Source: Chloroflexota bacterium
Lineage (GTDB): Bacteria; Chloroflexota; FW602-bin22; JAMCYS01
NCBI GenBank assembly: GCA_021847625.1
Contig: JAJZQK010000218.1
Span: 1 to 6,225 of the forward strand
Direction of reading: 5' to 3'
DNA length: 6,225 nucleotides
Shown here: positions 1 to 6,006 of the stretch, in pieces
How the letters are laid out: each line of letters begins with the position of its first letter
Position numbering within the stretch: position 1 is the stretch's first letter
Notes under the pieces: model-generated
Seen by the model: only the letters and a program-made list of their open reading frames with translations
Databases searched by the model: none
Told to the model about the DNA's origin: nothing
Translations under genes and position numbers: made by a program

Positions 1-768
1 GTAGACAACAACACGAGCAAGCAGTTCGACGTTCTCACCGTCTGGCAGGTAGCTCGGGAGGATTGGGCCCAACGATTCTGGCTCTACATCTCCTTCACCC
101 ACATCTTCGCTCCCAGCGGGCAGCAGCTGGACGTCTCGGGCGAGACCGAGCTGTCGACCTCCTCGAACTGGCGCAAGAACGACCTGCTCATAATCCCCAG
201 CACCGTCGTCGCCAAGGAAGAGATCCCCAGGGGCGCCTACCGGATCGACATAGGCGTCTACGTGCGCTTCCCGGCGCGCACGCCCATCCCGGTGGAGGCA
301 GGTGCCAAGGAAGTGGCCTCGTTCAGCTCGGTGCGACTAGGTCAGCAGGTGAGCGAACCGGCCGCGAGTGAGGCGGTCGCCACGCTTAATTCCGCCATCC
401 GCCTGGTCCAGGCCCAGGCCAAGCTCGCCGACGACGGCAAGTCGGTTCATCTCTCGCTAGTCTGGCAGGCGACCAAGAAGCTCGACCGCGATTACACCAT
501 CTTCGCCCACCTTTACGACGGCGCGGGCAATCTGGTGGCCCAGATTGACGGCTGGCCGGCGAACGGCAACTATCCCACGTCAGCCTGGGCGGCCGACGAG
601 CTGGTGCCGGACGAGCGCGCCATCCCCTTGACAGCGCCCCTCGGGGAGGGGGAGTTCACCGTGAAGGTGGGAATGTACGACGCCAAGACGATGGAGCGCC
701 TCGCGCCTAATCCCGAGACCCCCGACCGGGCCGTGGTGGTGGGCAAACTGACCGTCAAGTCTCAGTGA
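1..768 (+). CDS. C-terminal part of a beta-sandwich-module protein, probably a glycosyltransferase (5' end missing)
   Basis: The frame is open from the first base to a TGA at 766-768, giving 255 residues with no start, so the gene begins upstream of the window. Two similar modules are visible, at about residues 8-110 and 130-250. The second contains VHLSLVWQA, then DYTIFAHLYDGAGNLVAQ, a YPTSAWAADELV stretch and FTVKVGMYD. This order of strands matches the three modules at the C-terminus of the 978-residue glycosyltransferase downstream (for example LTLYWQA, YKVFVHVL, YPTSRWQAGELV, YPLEVGLY). The modules look like extracytoplasmic beta-sandwiches that may bind carbohydrate or support folding; their function is not known to me. 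By analogy the missing part may be a polytopic GT-C membrane domain, but it could also be a free-standing module protein. No membrane segment is visible in the part present. An internal GTG at 262 is not a credible start because the frame and the homology continue upstream of it. Confidence 0.75.
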   Translation, partial: VDNNTSKQFDVLTVWQVAREDWAQRFWLYISFTHIFAPSGQQLDVSGETELSTSSNWRKNDLLIIPSTVVAKEEIPRGAYRIDIGVYVRFPARTPIPVEAGAKEVASFSSVRLGQQVSEPAASEAVATLNSAIRLVQAQAKLADDGKSVHLSLVWQATKKLDRDYTIFAHLYDGAGNLVAQIDGWPANGNYPTSAWAADELVPDERAIPLTAPLGEGEFTVKVGMYDAKTMERLAPNPETPDRAVVVGKLTVKSQ

Positions 769-811
769 CCAATTCGCCCGGGGAAGCAGGGGGTCCCGAC
801 CGCCATCAGCC

Positions 812-843
812 GCCGGCCCTGGCGGCCTGCCGCCAGGGCCGGC
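812..843. terminator. Perfect 15-bp GC hairpin after the first gene
   Basis: The arms 812-826 and 829-843 are perfectly complementary around a 2-base CT centre, 43 bases past the stop of the first gene. There is no T-run on either side, so it is not a classical rho-independent terminator. It could block 3' exonuclease or halt transcription in another way, or be another palindromic repeat unit: its centre GGCGGCCTGCCGCC resembles the CTGCCGCC edge of the REP-like elements nearby. Confidence 0.5.
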
Positions 844-874
844 CCTAAGTGCCCAAGGTAGGGCGCCGTTGCAG

Positions 875-908
875 CCTGTAGGGCAGGGGCTTGTCCCCTG
901 CCGCCCCG
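875..908 (+). repeat. REP-like palindrome, copy A
   Basis: The core has arms GGCAGGGG (882-889) and CCCCTGCC (895-902) around a CTTGT loop, preceded by GTAG and followed by GCCC. The 34 bases are identical, in reverse complement, to 4212-4245. A third, diverged copy lies at 4271-4299, where the inner stem pairs are changed on both sides so that pairing is kept. This is a dispersed intergenic palindrome. Elements beginning GTAGGGC are, as I recall, common between genes of environmental Chloroflexota. No transposase is present in the window. Confidence 0.8.
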
Positions 909-914
909 TCCCTT

Positions 915-937
915 CCCTCTCCCTTGTAGGGAGAGGG
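915..937. repeat. 9-bp hairpin CCCTCTCCC/GGGAGAGGG
   Basis: The perfect arms 915-923 and 929-937 surround a TTGTA loop, only 7 bases after REP-like copy A. The loop resembles the CTTGT loop of that family, so this may be a diverged relative or part of the same composite element. No T-run follows, so terminator activity is doubtful. Confidence 0.55.
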
Positions 938-960
938 GGCTTGGCGGGCCGCTCCCCGCG

Positions 961-1006
961 GCGGCGGGATGCTAGGCAACGGCTCCCGGTACCCCGGCAT
1001 CGCCGC
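961..1006 (+). promoter_or_regulatory. Possible leader stem-loop before the glycosyltransferase gene
   Basis: GCGGCG (961-966) plus ATGC (969-972) can pair with GCAT (997-1000) plus CGCCGC (1001-1006), leaving a GG bulge and a 24-base loop. It ends 14 bases before the ribosome binding site. It could be a leader structure or simply one more palindrome in a palindrome-rich spacer. I see no recognisable riboswitch or clear -10/-35 pair here. Confidence 0.25.
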
Positions 1007-1020
1007 AACATGACTCAATA

Positions 1021-1027
1021 AGGAAGG
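1021..1027 (+). promoter_or_regulatory. Ribosome binding site that decides the TTG start
   Basis: AGGAAGG lies 4 bases before TTG at 1032 (7 bases counting from its first AGGA). An in-frame TGA at 1011-1013 prevents a longer protein. The first in-frame ATG would be residue 78, beyond the catalytic acidic motif, so the TTG is the supported start. Confidence 0.75.
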
Positions 1028-1031
1028 ACTT

Positions 1032-3968
1032 TTGACCCTGCAGCCAGCGCTCACGACAGGATACGCCCAGCGGCGAAGCGCCGTTCTCGCGGAGGTAGCC
1101 GCCGTCACGGCCATCACCATCCTGGCCGCCTTCCTACGACTCATCCAGCTCGACGTGGCACCGCCCGGCCTCTACCACGACGAGGCCATCAATGGCGTCC
1201 TCGGCGACTACATCATCCACGGCAACCGCTCCCTGTTCTTCGGCGAGCGCGAGGCGCTCTTCATGTACTTCCTCGCCGAGGCGATCAAGACGTTCGGCCA
1301 GGACGTCACCTCGCTGCGCGTCGTCTCGGCCCTCTTCGGCACGGCGACGGTGCCGGCGCTGTACTTAGCGACACGACTTATGTTCGACCGCCGGGTCGCC
1401 CTGCTCGCCTCGCTCGGGCTGGCCGCTTCCTACTGGCATCTGTCGATCAGCCGCACGGTCTTCCGAGCCATCACCCTCCCCTTCTTCGAGACGCTGGCGG
1501 TGCTTTTCCTTTGGGCCGCGCTGCGACGAACCGAGCGCTGGTCGAGGTTGGCGCTGTTCGTCCTGGCCGGGGTGTTCCTCGGGGCCGTTCTCTACACTTA
1601 CATCGCCGGCAGGATGGTACCTGTCGTCCTGCTCGTCTTTCTCCTGGCGCAGGTCGTCTTTGACCGCCAATCGCTGAAGCCAATCTGGGCGAACCTGGCC
1701 GTTTACGTCGCCGCGGCGGCGGTTGTCTTCTGGCCCCTGGGGATATTCTACTGGGCCAACCCCGAAGGGTTCATGGGCCGGATGGGCGAAGTCGCCCTGG
1801 CGCCCGAGAGCCAAGCCAGCGGCATTGCTGGCTACCTCCAGAACGTCCTGCACGTCGCCGGCATGTTCTTCGTGGCGGGCGACCAGAACTGGCGCCACAA
1901 CCTGGGCGGCCTGCCCGTCTTCGACCCGGTCTTCGGCGTGGGGTTCCTGGTCGGCAGCGTCCTCTGCCTGGTCCGCTGGCGGCGACCGGAGGCCCGCTTC
2001 CTTATCCTCTGGGCCGGGGCGATGCTCGTGCCGACACTACTGGCGGCCGACGCTCCGCACTACCTGCGGGCCATCGGCGCCTTGCCCGCGCTGTGCATCA
2101 TCGCCGCCCTGGGGCTGGTCTGGCTCGGAACCTCTCTCTTGGCCCATTCACGGCGTCTCGCCCCCTTCCTCGCCAAACGACGAGGATACGGCACCTTTCT
2201 CGCCTTCGCCGGAGCCATGGCTGTCCTTTCCGCCACCTACTCGTCCATCCTGTACTTCGGGGTCTGGCTGAATAGCGCGCAGGCGTTCCTTGCCTTCGAC
2301 GGCCCCCTGGCCGCGGCGGGGCGCTACCTGACAAGTTCTCCAGCCTGGCAGGCGAGCGCCGCCGGCAAGCACGATTACTTCCTGACGACGCGCTTCTGGC
2401 AGGACCGCACGGCCATGCTCTTCTACCTCTGGCCGCGGCTGGCCGGGCGCGACCGCGACGATATGGGCGCCACCCGGCTCGGCTCACGCTGGCTGGACGA
2501 GGACAGCGCCCTGCCGCTGCGTCCGGACGGCGCGACCTACCTGCTGGCCGACGCCGACTCCTGGGCCGCCGAGCAGCTGCGACAGATTTACGGCCAGGAT
2601 GGCCTCAGCGTGGAGACTCCTCCGGCCTCGCCCACGGGCGCGCCCCCCTTCGTCGTGCTGACGGCAGGTAAGTTGGCTACCGGGCCGTCGACCCCACCGC
2701 TGGCGAGCTTCGGCAACGCGCTGACCCTCGGCGGCTACACCCTCCCGGCCAGCGTGGTCTCTGGCGAGGAGATCGACCTGGTGACGCGCTGGCAGATTGG
2801 CGACGTCCGTTCCTCCTGGCGCGACGCGGGCGACAAGATAACCGTCTTCGTCCATCTACTCGACGCCGATGACTCGCCCCTGGTCGGCGCCAGCGGGCTG
2901 GCCTATCCGCCAGTGGATTGGCAGGCCGGCGAATCGCTCGTGCTGCGGCATCGCCTCCCGCTCCCCCCGGGCACGGCCCCCGGGACCTACCGGCTGCTCG
3001 TCGGCCTCATCGGGCCGGACGGCGAGCGCGTAGTCGAAACCGTCGGCAACCGACCCGACCGAACGGTCCTCCTGCCCGAGACCTTGCAGGTAACGCCGCA
3101 GCGCCAAGCCCAGCAGGTGCCGACTCTGAACGACCGCGTGGACATGCACATAGACGGTCGCTTGTCCCTTCTAGGGCTAGCATTCCCTGCAGGCGACGAA
3201 GTGTCCCCCGGCGAGAGCCTCAGCCTCACCCTCTACTGGCAGGCCCTCGCGGACGTCAAGGAAGACTACGAGGTCACCCTCCACGTGCTCGGGGAAGACG
3301 GCCGGGAGGTTGGGAGCGGGACAGACCTTACCGCCCTCAGCCAATACCCGACCAGTCGCTGGCAGGCAGGCGAACTGGTGTGCGACCCGCGCAAGGTATT
3401 CGTCGATCCCAGGGCCGAAGGCGGGGTTTACAGGCTAACGCTCACCGCCAAGAACCGGCAGACGGGGGCGCTCACCAGGCCCCAAGACATCGGCCAGATA
3501 AGGGTTCTCGGTCTGGACCGCGTCTTCACCACCCCGGCGATGCAGACGCCGCTCTCAGTGCCAGCCAACTTCGGCAATACCGCCGAGCTGCTTGGCTACG
3601 ATCTCGCCCCGGACCCCGCGGCCGGTGTCAGCCTGGAGGTAACCCTCTACTGGCGTTGCCGTAGCGAAAGCGACCAGCGATACAAGGTATTCGTCCACGT
3701 CCTCAGCCCGCAAGGGTCACTCGTTGCTCAATCCGACGCCGAACCCGTGGGCGGCGGACGGCCGCTGACGACCTGGGTCGAGGGAGAGATCGTGGCGGAC
3801 GGCCACACGATTCCCTTGCCAGCCGACCTGGCACCTGCCGCCTACCCGCTCGAAGTTGGGCTGTACGCGGAGGTGGATGGCAAGCGCCTGCCCCTGCTCG
3901 GCGCGGACAGCCAGGAAGTCGACTCGCGCCTGCTGCTGCCGCCAGTTGACCTGCCGGCGAGCAAGTAG
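1032..3968 (+). CDS. GT-C fold membrane glycosyltransferase (PMT/ArnT-like, GT39/GT83 type) with three C-terminal beta-sandwich modules
   Basis: This 978-residue polytopic enzyme probably moves a sugar from a polyprenyl-phosphate donor to an acceptor outside the membrane. The first membrane segment (about 20-38) is followed by the acidic motif YHDEA at 49-51, which matches the catalytic Asp/Glu of the first outer loop in this superfamily. Further hydrophobic segments lie near 97-117, 121-162, 172-211, 218-240, 298-314, 321-338, 343-367 and 386-410. The stretch DAPHYLRAIGALPAL (340-354) resembles the late HYxx-lPal motif of these enzymes. A linker domain (about 411-550) leads to three tandem modules near 555-687, 700-826 and 840-972, each with a TLYWQ-like strand and a VFVHVL-like strand, presumably outside the cell. 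ArnT and PMT enzymes are usually 500-750 residues long, so the C-terminal extension is large. Donor and acceptor cannot be read from sequence. The preceding gene carries the same modules. Confidence 0.87.
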   Translation: MTLQPALTTGYAQRRSAVLAEVAAVTAITILAAFLRLIQLDVAPPGLYHDEAINGVLGDYIIHGNRSLFFGEREALFMYFLAEAIKTFGQDVTSLRVVSALFGTATVPALYLATRLMFDRRVALLASLGLAASYWHLSISRTVFRAITLPFFETLAVLFLWAALRRTERWSRLALFVLAGVFLGAVLYTYIAGRMVPVVLLVFLLAQVVFDRQSLKPIWANLAVYVAAAAVVFWPLGIFYWANPEGFMGRMGEVALAPESQASGIAGYLQNVLHVAGMFFVAGDQNWRHNLGGLPVFDPVFGVGFLVGSVLCLVRWRRPEARFLILWAGAMLVPTLLAADAPHYLRAIGALPALCIIAALGLVWLGTSLLAHSRRLAPFLAKRRGYGTFLAFAGAMAVLSATYSSILYFGVWLNSAQAFLAFDGPLAAAGRYLTSSPAWQASAAGKHDYFLTTRFWQDRTAMLFYLWPRLAGRDRDDMGATRLGSRWLDEDSALPLRPDGATYLLADADSWAAEQLRQIYGQDGLSVETPPASPTGAPPFVVLTAGKLATGPSTPPLASFGNALTLGGYTLPASVVSGEEIDLVTRWQIGDVRSSWRDAGDKITVFVHLLDADDSPLVGASGLAYPPVDWQAGESLVLRHRLPLPPGTAPGTYRLLVGLIGPDGERVVETVGNRPDRTVLLPETLQVTPQRQAQQVPTLNDRVDMHIDGRLSLLGLAFPAGDEVSPGESLSLTLYWQALADVKEDYEVTLHVLGEDGREVGSGTDLTALSQYPTSRWQAGELVCDPRKVFVDPRAEGGVYRLTLTAKNRQTGALTRPQDIGQIRVLGLDRVFTTPAMQTPLSVPANFGNTAELLGYDLAPDPAAGVSLEVTLYWRCRSESDQRYKVFVHVLSPQGSLVAQSDAEPVGGGRPLTTWVEGEIVADGHTIPLPADLAPAAYPLEVGLYAEVDGKRLPLLGADSQEVDSRLLLPPVDLPASK

Positions 3969-4007
3969 AAACCGCGCGGGGCTAAAGCGACCGCGCTCAG
4001 TCAACAA

Positions 4008-4025
4008 AGCCCGCCAAGGCGGGCT
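4008..4025. repeat. 8-bp palindrome AGCCCGCC/GGCGGGCT
   Basis: Perfect arms 4008-4015 and 4018-4025 surround AA, 39 bases beyond the glycosyltransferase stop. There is no T-tail on the + strand. On the minus strand the bases after the hairpin read TTGTTGA, which is a weak tail, so a role as terminator for transcripts from the right is possible. Confidence 0.5.
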
Positions 4026-4079
4026 GAGACGGGCCGCTTGCCAGCAGGCAGAACTACCACGTGTTGGAAGCTCGTCTGG

Positions 4080-4103
4080 AGCCCCCTTCCAGGGGGCTTT
4101 GTT
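4080..4103 (+). terminator. Rho-independent terminator of the glycosyltransferase gene
   Basis: AGCCCCC (4080-4086) pairs with GGGGGCT (4092-4098) around TTCCA, followed by TTGTT; with the last stem base the tail reads TTTGTT. The stem, small loop and U-rich tail are the classical layout. It lies 111 bases past the stop of the + strand gene and before the convergent minus-strand gene. Confidence 0.7.
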
Positions 4104-4109
4104 GGATTA

Positions 4110-4131
4110 GCCCGCTGCTTCAGCGGCGGGC
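4110..4131. repeat. 9-bp hairpin with TTCA loop
   Basis: Arms 4110-4118 and 4123-4131 pair completely, with one G-T wobble, around TTCA. It directly follows the terminator and resembles the 4008-4025 palindrome (shared GCCCGC/GCGGGC edges). It may be a second palindrome family in this spacer or a back-up termination structure. Confidence 0.5.
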
Positions 4132-4196
4132 GGGCGTCCTGCACATATGGTCCCTATTGTTGAACAAACAAACGGACGTGCCGCACCTGCACCCGG

Positions 4197-4212
4197 GCGC
4201 CCTACGGGGCGC
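4197..4212 (+). repeat. Small hairpin with a UACG tetraloop
   Basis: GCGCCC (4197-4202) pairs with GGGCGC (4207-4212) around TACG. In + strand RNA this is a C(UACG)G tetraloop, a member of the very stable UNCG class. It abuts REP-like copy B. No associated gene is seen. Confidence 0.4.
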
Positions 4213-4245
4213 GGGGCGGCAGGGGACAAGCCCCTGCCCTACAGG
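4212..4245 (-). repeat. REP-like palindrome, copy B (inverted 34-base copy of A)
   Basis: This is the exact reverse complement of 875-908 over 34 bases. With copy C (4271-4299) it forms a tail-to-tail pair separated by 28 bases (4243-4270), an arrangement like REP doublets (REPINs). The 3969-4377 spacer that contains it has no credible gene; apart from hairpins I see nothing else in it. Confidence 0.8.
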
Positions 4246-4270
4246 TTGATCATCGTGCGAGGCAATACGC

Positions 4271-4299
4271 GTAGGGCAGGCCCTTGTGGCCTGCCGCCC
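4271..4299 (+). repeat. REP-like palindrome, copy C (compensated variant)
   Basis: It has the same frame as copy A (GTAG, arms, CTTGT loop, GCCC), but the arms are GGCAGGCC and GGCCTGCC. Relative to copy A the two loop-proximal pairs are changed from GG/CC to CC/GG on both sides, so the stem is preserved. The other bases of the 29-base unit are identical to those of copy A. Confidence 0.75.
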
Positions 4300-4300
4300 T

Positions 4301-4319
4301 GGCCGGCGTCGAGCCGGCC
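4301..4319. repeat. 7-bp palindrome GGCCGGC/GCCGGCC
   Basis: Arms 4301-4307 and 4313-4319 surround GTCGA, immediately after copy C. It is followed by CTA, just as the right arm of the 812-843 hairpin (ending GCCGGC) is followed by CCTA, so it may be part of a larger composite element. It lies about 60 bases past the end of the minus-strand selenoprotein gene and could also end that transcript, but there is no T-run. Confidence 0.4.
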
Positions 4320-4377
4320 CTATTGCCCTGGCCCTCTCTGTAGCACGAAGCAATGCCTTTCCGTCGCCAAGCCAACA

Positions 4378-5889
4378 CTACGCCTGCGTGTCGTCTTCCC
4401 CGAGCGTCAGGGTGCTTACTAGGCCGCTTCGGAGGTCCACAACCCGGATGCAGTGATTGTTCGTGTCGGCCACGTACAGGCGCCCGTCCTTGACTGTGAT
4501 TCCTTCCGGCTCGTAGAAGAGAGGGGATTCGCCATCTCGGAACCCGGCCGTGGCCTCGCCGAAGAGGGTCAGCGAGGTGCGGGCCGCGGGGTCGACGACC
4601 TTGATCTTGTTGTTGTAGGTATCCGCGACGTACAGCCGCCCCTCGTGGGCGACAAGCCCGTAGGCGTGTTGCAGGCTCACGGTGTTGCCGGCGCCGTCGG
4701 TGTCGCCAAAGTCGAACAGGCCCGTGCCGACGATGGTGTGCACGCTCCCGTCGGGGCCGAGGTCGACCCACCTGATCGAGCTGGATTCGCTGTCGGCGAA
4801 GTAGAGCCGCTGCTCATCGGCGGTCAGGCCGGTTGGCTGCGCGAGGGCGGCGCGACCAGCCGGCCCATCCTGCAGGTCCTCCAGGCCGCTGCCGGCGAAC
4901 GGGCCCACCTCGCCGGTCGCCAACGAAAGCGTCCACAGCTGGTGTATACCGGCCATCGCTATGTACAGCGTATCGCCGCGCACGAGGACGTCCCAGGGCG
5001 AACTCAGCGCCACCCCCTGCCGGCTCGAACCGCTCTGAAGTCCCCGCGCCTGCTGACCGGTGCCCGCCAACGTGCGGACGGTCCCGCCGGCCAGGTCGAC
5101 GGCCCGGATGGCGTGGTTCTCAGTGTCAGCAACGTAGAGCGTGCCGCCGGCGAACGCCAGGCCCTGGGGATGGTTGAACCTCGCCTCGGCCAGAGCGCCG
5201 TCCCGCAGACCTGGCTCGGCGCTGCCCGCCACCTGCTCGACCCTGCCCCGTCGGCCGTCGTCCGTTAGCCTCACCGCCAGCACGCGATTTTGGCCGGTGT
5301 CGGAAACGAACAGCCGGTCGTCACCGGAAGAGGCGTGAACCTTGCCGGGAAAGGAGAGGAAGTGCTCGCGCGCCGATTCCTTCTCCAGGCGCCAGTGCAG
5401 AGGACGCCGATCCGAACGGCCGTTGGCGCTGAAGTTGTCCACCATCTTCCTAATCACCGGGTCGAGCGCCTCGGCGGTGATCTCACCCGGGTGCGAGCCC
5501 GCGTAGTTGCCCGCGGGGTCGATCAGAGCCACCGTCGGCCAGGCGCTCACCCCGTACGCCCGCCAAATGCGGAAGTAGCGATCGTTGACGACCGGGTGCT
5601 CGATCTCCAGACGCAACACCGCCTGACGGATATTGGCGGTGAGCCGTTCGGCGTGGAACTTGCCAGAGTGCACGCCCACGACGACCAGGACGTCTGGATA
5701 GCGCTCCTCCAACCGCCGCAACTGCGGCAGCATATGCATGCAGTTGATTCAGCCGTAGGTCCAGAAGTCGAGCAGCACGATCTTGCCCCGGAGGTCGCTC
5801 AGACGCAGGGGGCGGTCGGTGTTCAGCCAATCGAGCCCCGTCTGGAACTCCGGCGCGGACGAAGCGGACCTGCGTAGTCGCCCAAGCAT
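4378..5889 (-). CDS. Predicted selenoprotein: thioredoxin-fold domain plus six NHL repeats (NHLRC2-like), UxxC active site
   Basis: Reading through one in-frame TGA gives 503 residues, from ATG at 5889-5887 to TAG at 4380-4378. Residues 12-150 form a thioredoxin-like domain: [11 protein letters not shown], then TGA-coded residue 47, INC (Cys50), MHMLPQL, and a cis-proline motif at SAWPT (Pro118). Homologues of the NHLRC2 and DipZ/redoxin type have cysteine at position 47, so the site would be Sec47-x-x-Cys50, a thiol/selenol redox pair. Residues 185-490 hold six NHL blades, seen as [47 protein letters not shown] and LYVADTNNH, forming a propeller that likely binds a partner. No signal peptide is evident, so it is probably cytosolic. 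The start is fixed by GGGGAGG 6 bases upstream; the segment before the TGA is good thioredoxin-domain sequence, so starting at 5739 would remove the active site. A TGC-to-TGA mutation or sequencing error is the main alternative. Confidence 0.82.
5712..5731 (-). promoter_or_regulatory. Candidate bacterial SECIS element
   Basis: In the minus-strand mRNA, CUGCCGC (5730-5724) pairs perfectly with GCGGCGG (5719-5713), counting one U-G wobble, around the loop AGUU (5723-5720). A further G-U pair (5731/5712) can extend the stem. The stem starts 18 bases after the UGA and the loop 25 bases after it. Bacterial SECIS elements sit within the coding region just after the UGA, with a small loop that has a G, usually GU, near its start; this hairpin fits. 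It lies in codons for LPQLRR, so coding constraint in GC-rich DNA could produce it by chance. Confidence 0.7.
5749..5751 (-). other. In-frame TGA predicted to encode selenocysteine (residue 47)
   Basis: The codon order is TGG ACC TAC GGC TGA ATC AAC TGC, giving W-T-Y-G-Sec-I-N-C. TGA replaces the first active-site cysteine. TGA is used as an ordinary stop at 766-768, so the code is not reassigned throughout this genome. Position, flanking homology and the downstream hairpin together argue for Sec insertion. Confidence 0.75.
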
Positions 5890-5895
5890 CGGGCA

Positions 5896-5902
5896 CCTCC
5901 CC
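5896..5902 (-). promoter_or_regulatory. Ribosome binding site of the selenoprotein gene
   Basis: GGGGAGG on the minus strand ends 6 bases before ATG 5889-5887. It is strong and ideally spaced, and it supports a start upstream of the TGA instead of the truncated start at 5739. Confidence 0.8.
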
Positions 5903-5913
5903 TTCCCGGCGGC

Positions 5914-5929
5914 TGACGGCAAGCCGTCA
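5914..5929. promoter_or_regulatory. Palindrome TGACGGC/GCCGTCA between the two minus-strand genes
   Basis: Perfect 7-base arms (5914-5920 and 5923-5929) surround AA. It lies 24 bases upstream of the selenoprotein ATG and inside the 117-base gap after the gamma-glutamyltransferase stop. No T-run follows, so an operator, a leader hairpin or a processing site are all possible. I found no convincing promoter boxes in the gap. Confidence 0.4.
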
Positions 5930-6006
5930 CCCTTGTAGACCGGTCCGAAAGCATCACCGGCAGGGTGAGCAGGAGTCGGACCAGGGGAAGGGCGGGGCCG
6001 AGGGCC

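Noticed and set aside
875..937. CRISPR array
   Set aside because: The repeats are palindromes in different orientations without regular spacing or spacers, and no cas gene is present.
580..1144. Minus-strand open frames across the first spacer
   Set aside because: They run through palindromic repeats and the coding ends of flanking genes, have biased Arg/Pro/Gly composition and no recognisable domain.
2918..3664. 248-residue + strand open frame inside the glycosyltransferase gene
   Set aside because: It is Arg/Pro/Ala-rich low-complexity translation in an alternative frame of a clearly coding region.
4061..4422. Short open frames in the convergent spacer on both strands
   Set aside because: They are built from terminator and REP-like palindrome sequence with no protein-like pattern.
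4453..5268. 271-residue open frame on the + strand
   Set aside because: It lies opposite the NHL-repeat gene and shows no domain or plausible composition; the minus strand has clear repeated NHL motifs, so this is a shadow of GC-rich coding sequence.
4378..5739. The minus-strand ORF starting at 5739 (453 residues) as the full gene
   Set aside because: It starts one residue after the second active-site cysteine, lacks a good ribosome binding site, and the upstream in-frame segment to 5889 encodes the conserved beginning of the thioredoxin domain with an ideal Shine-Dalgarno.
5749..5751. TGA read as tryptophan through a changed genetic code
   Set aside because: TGA serves as the stop of the first gene, all clear tryptophans use TGG, and cysteine or selenocysteine is the residue expected at this active-site position.
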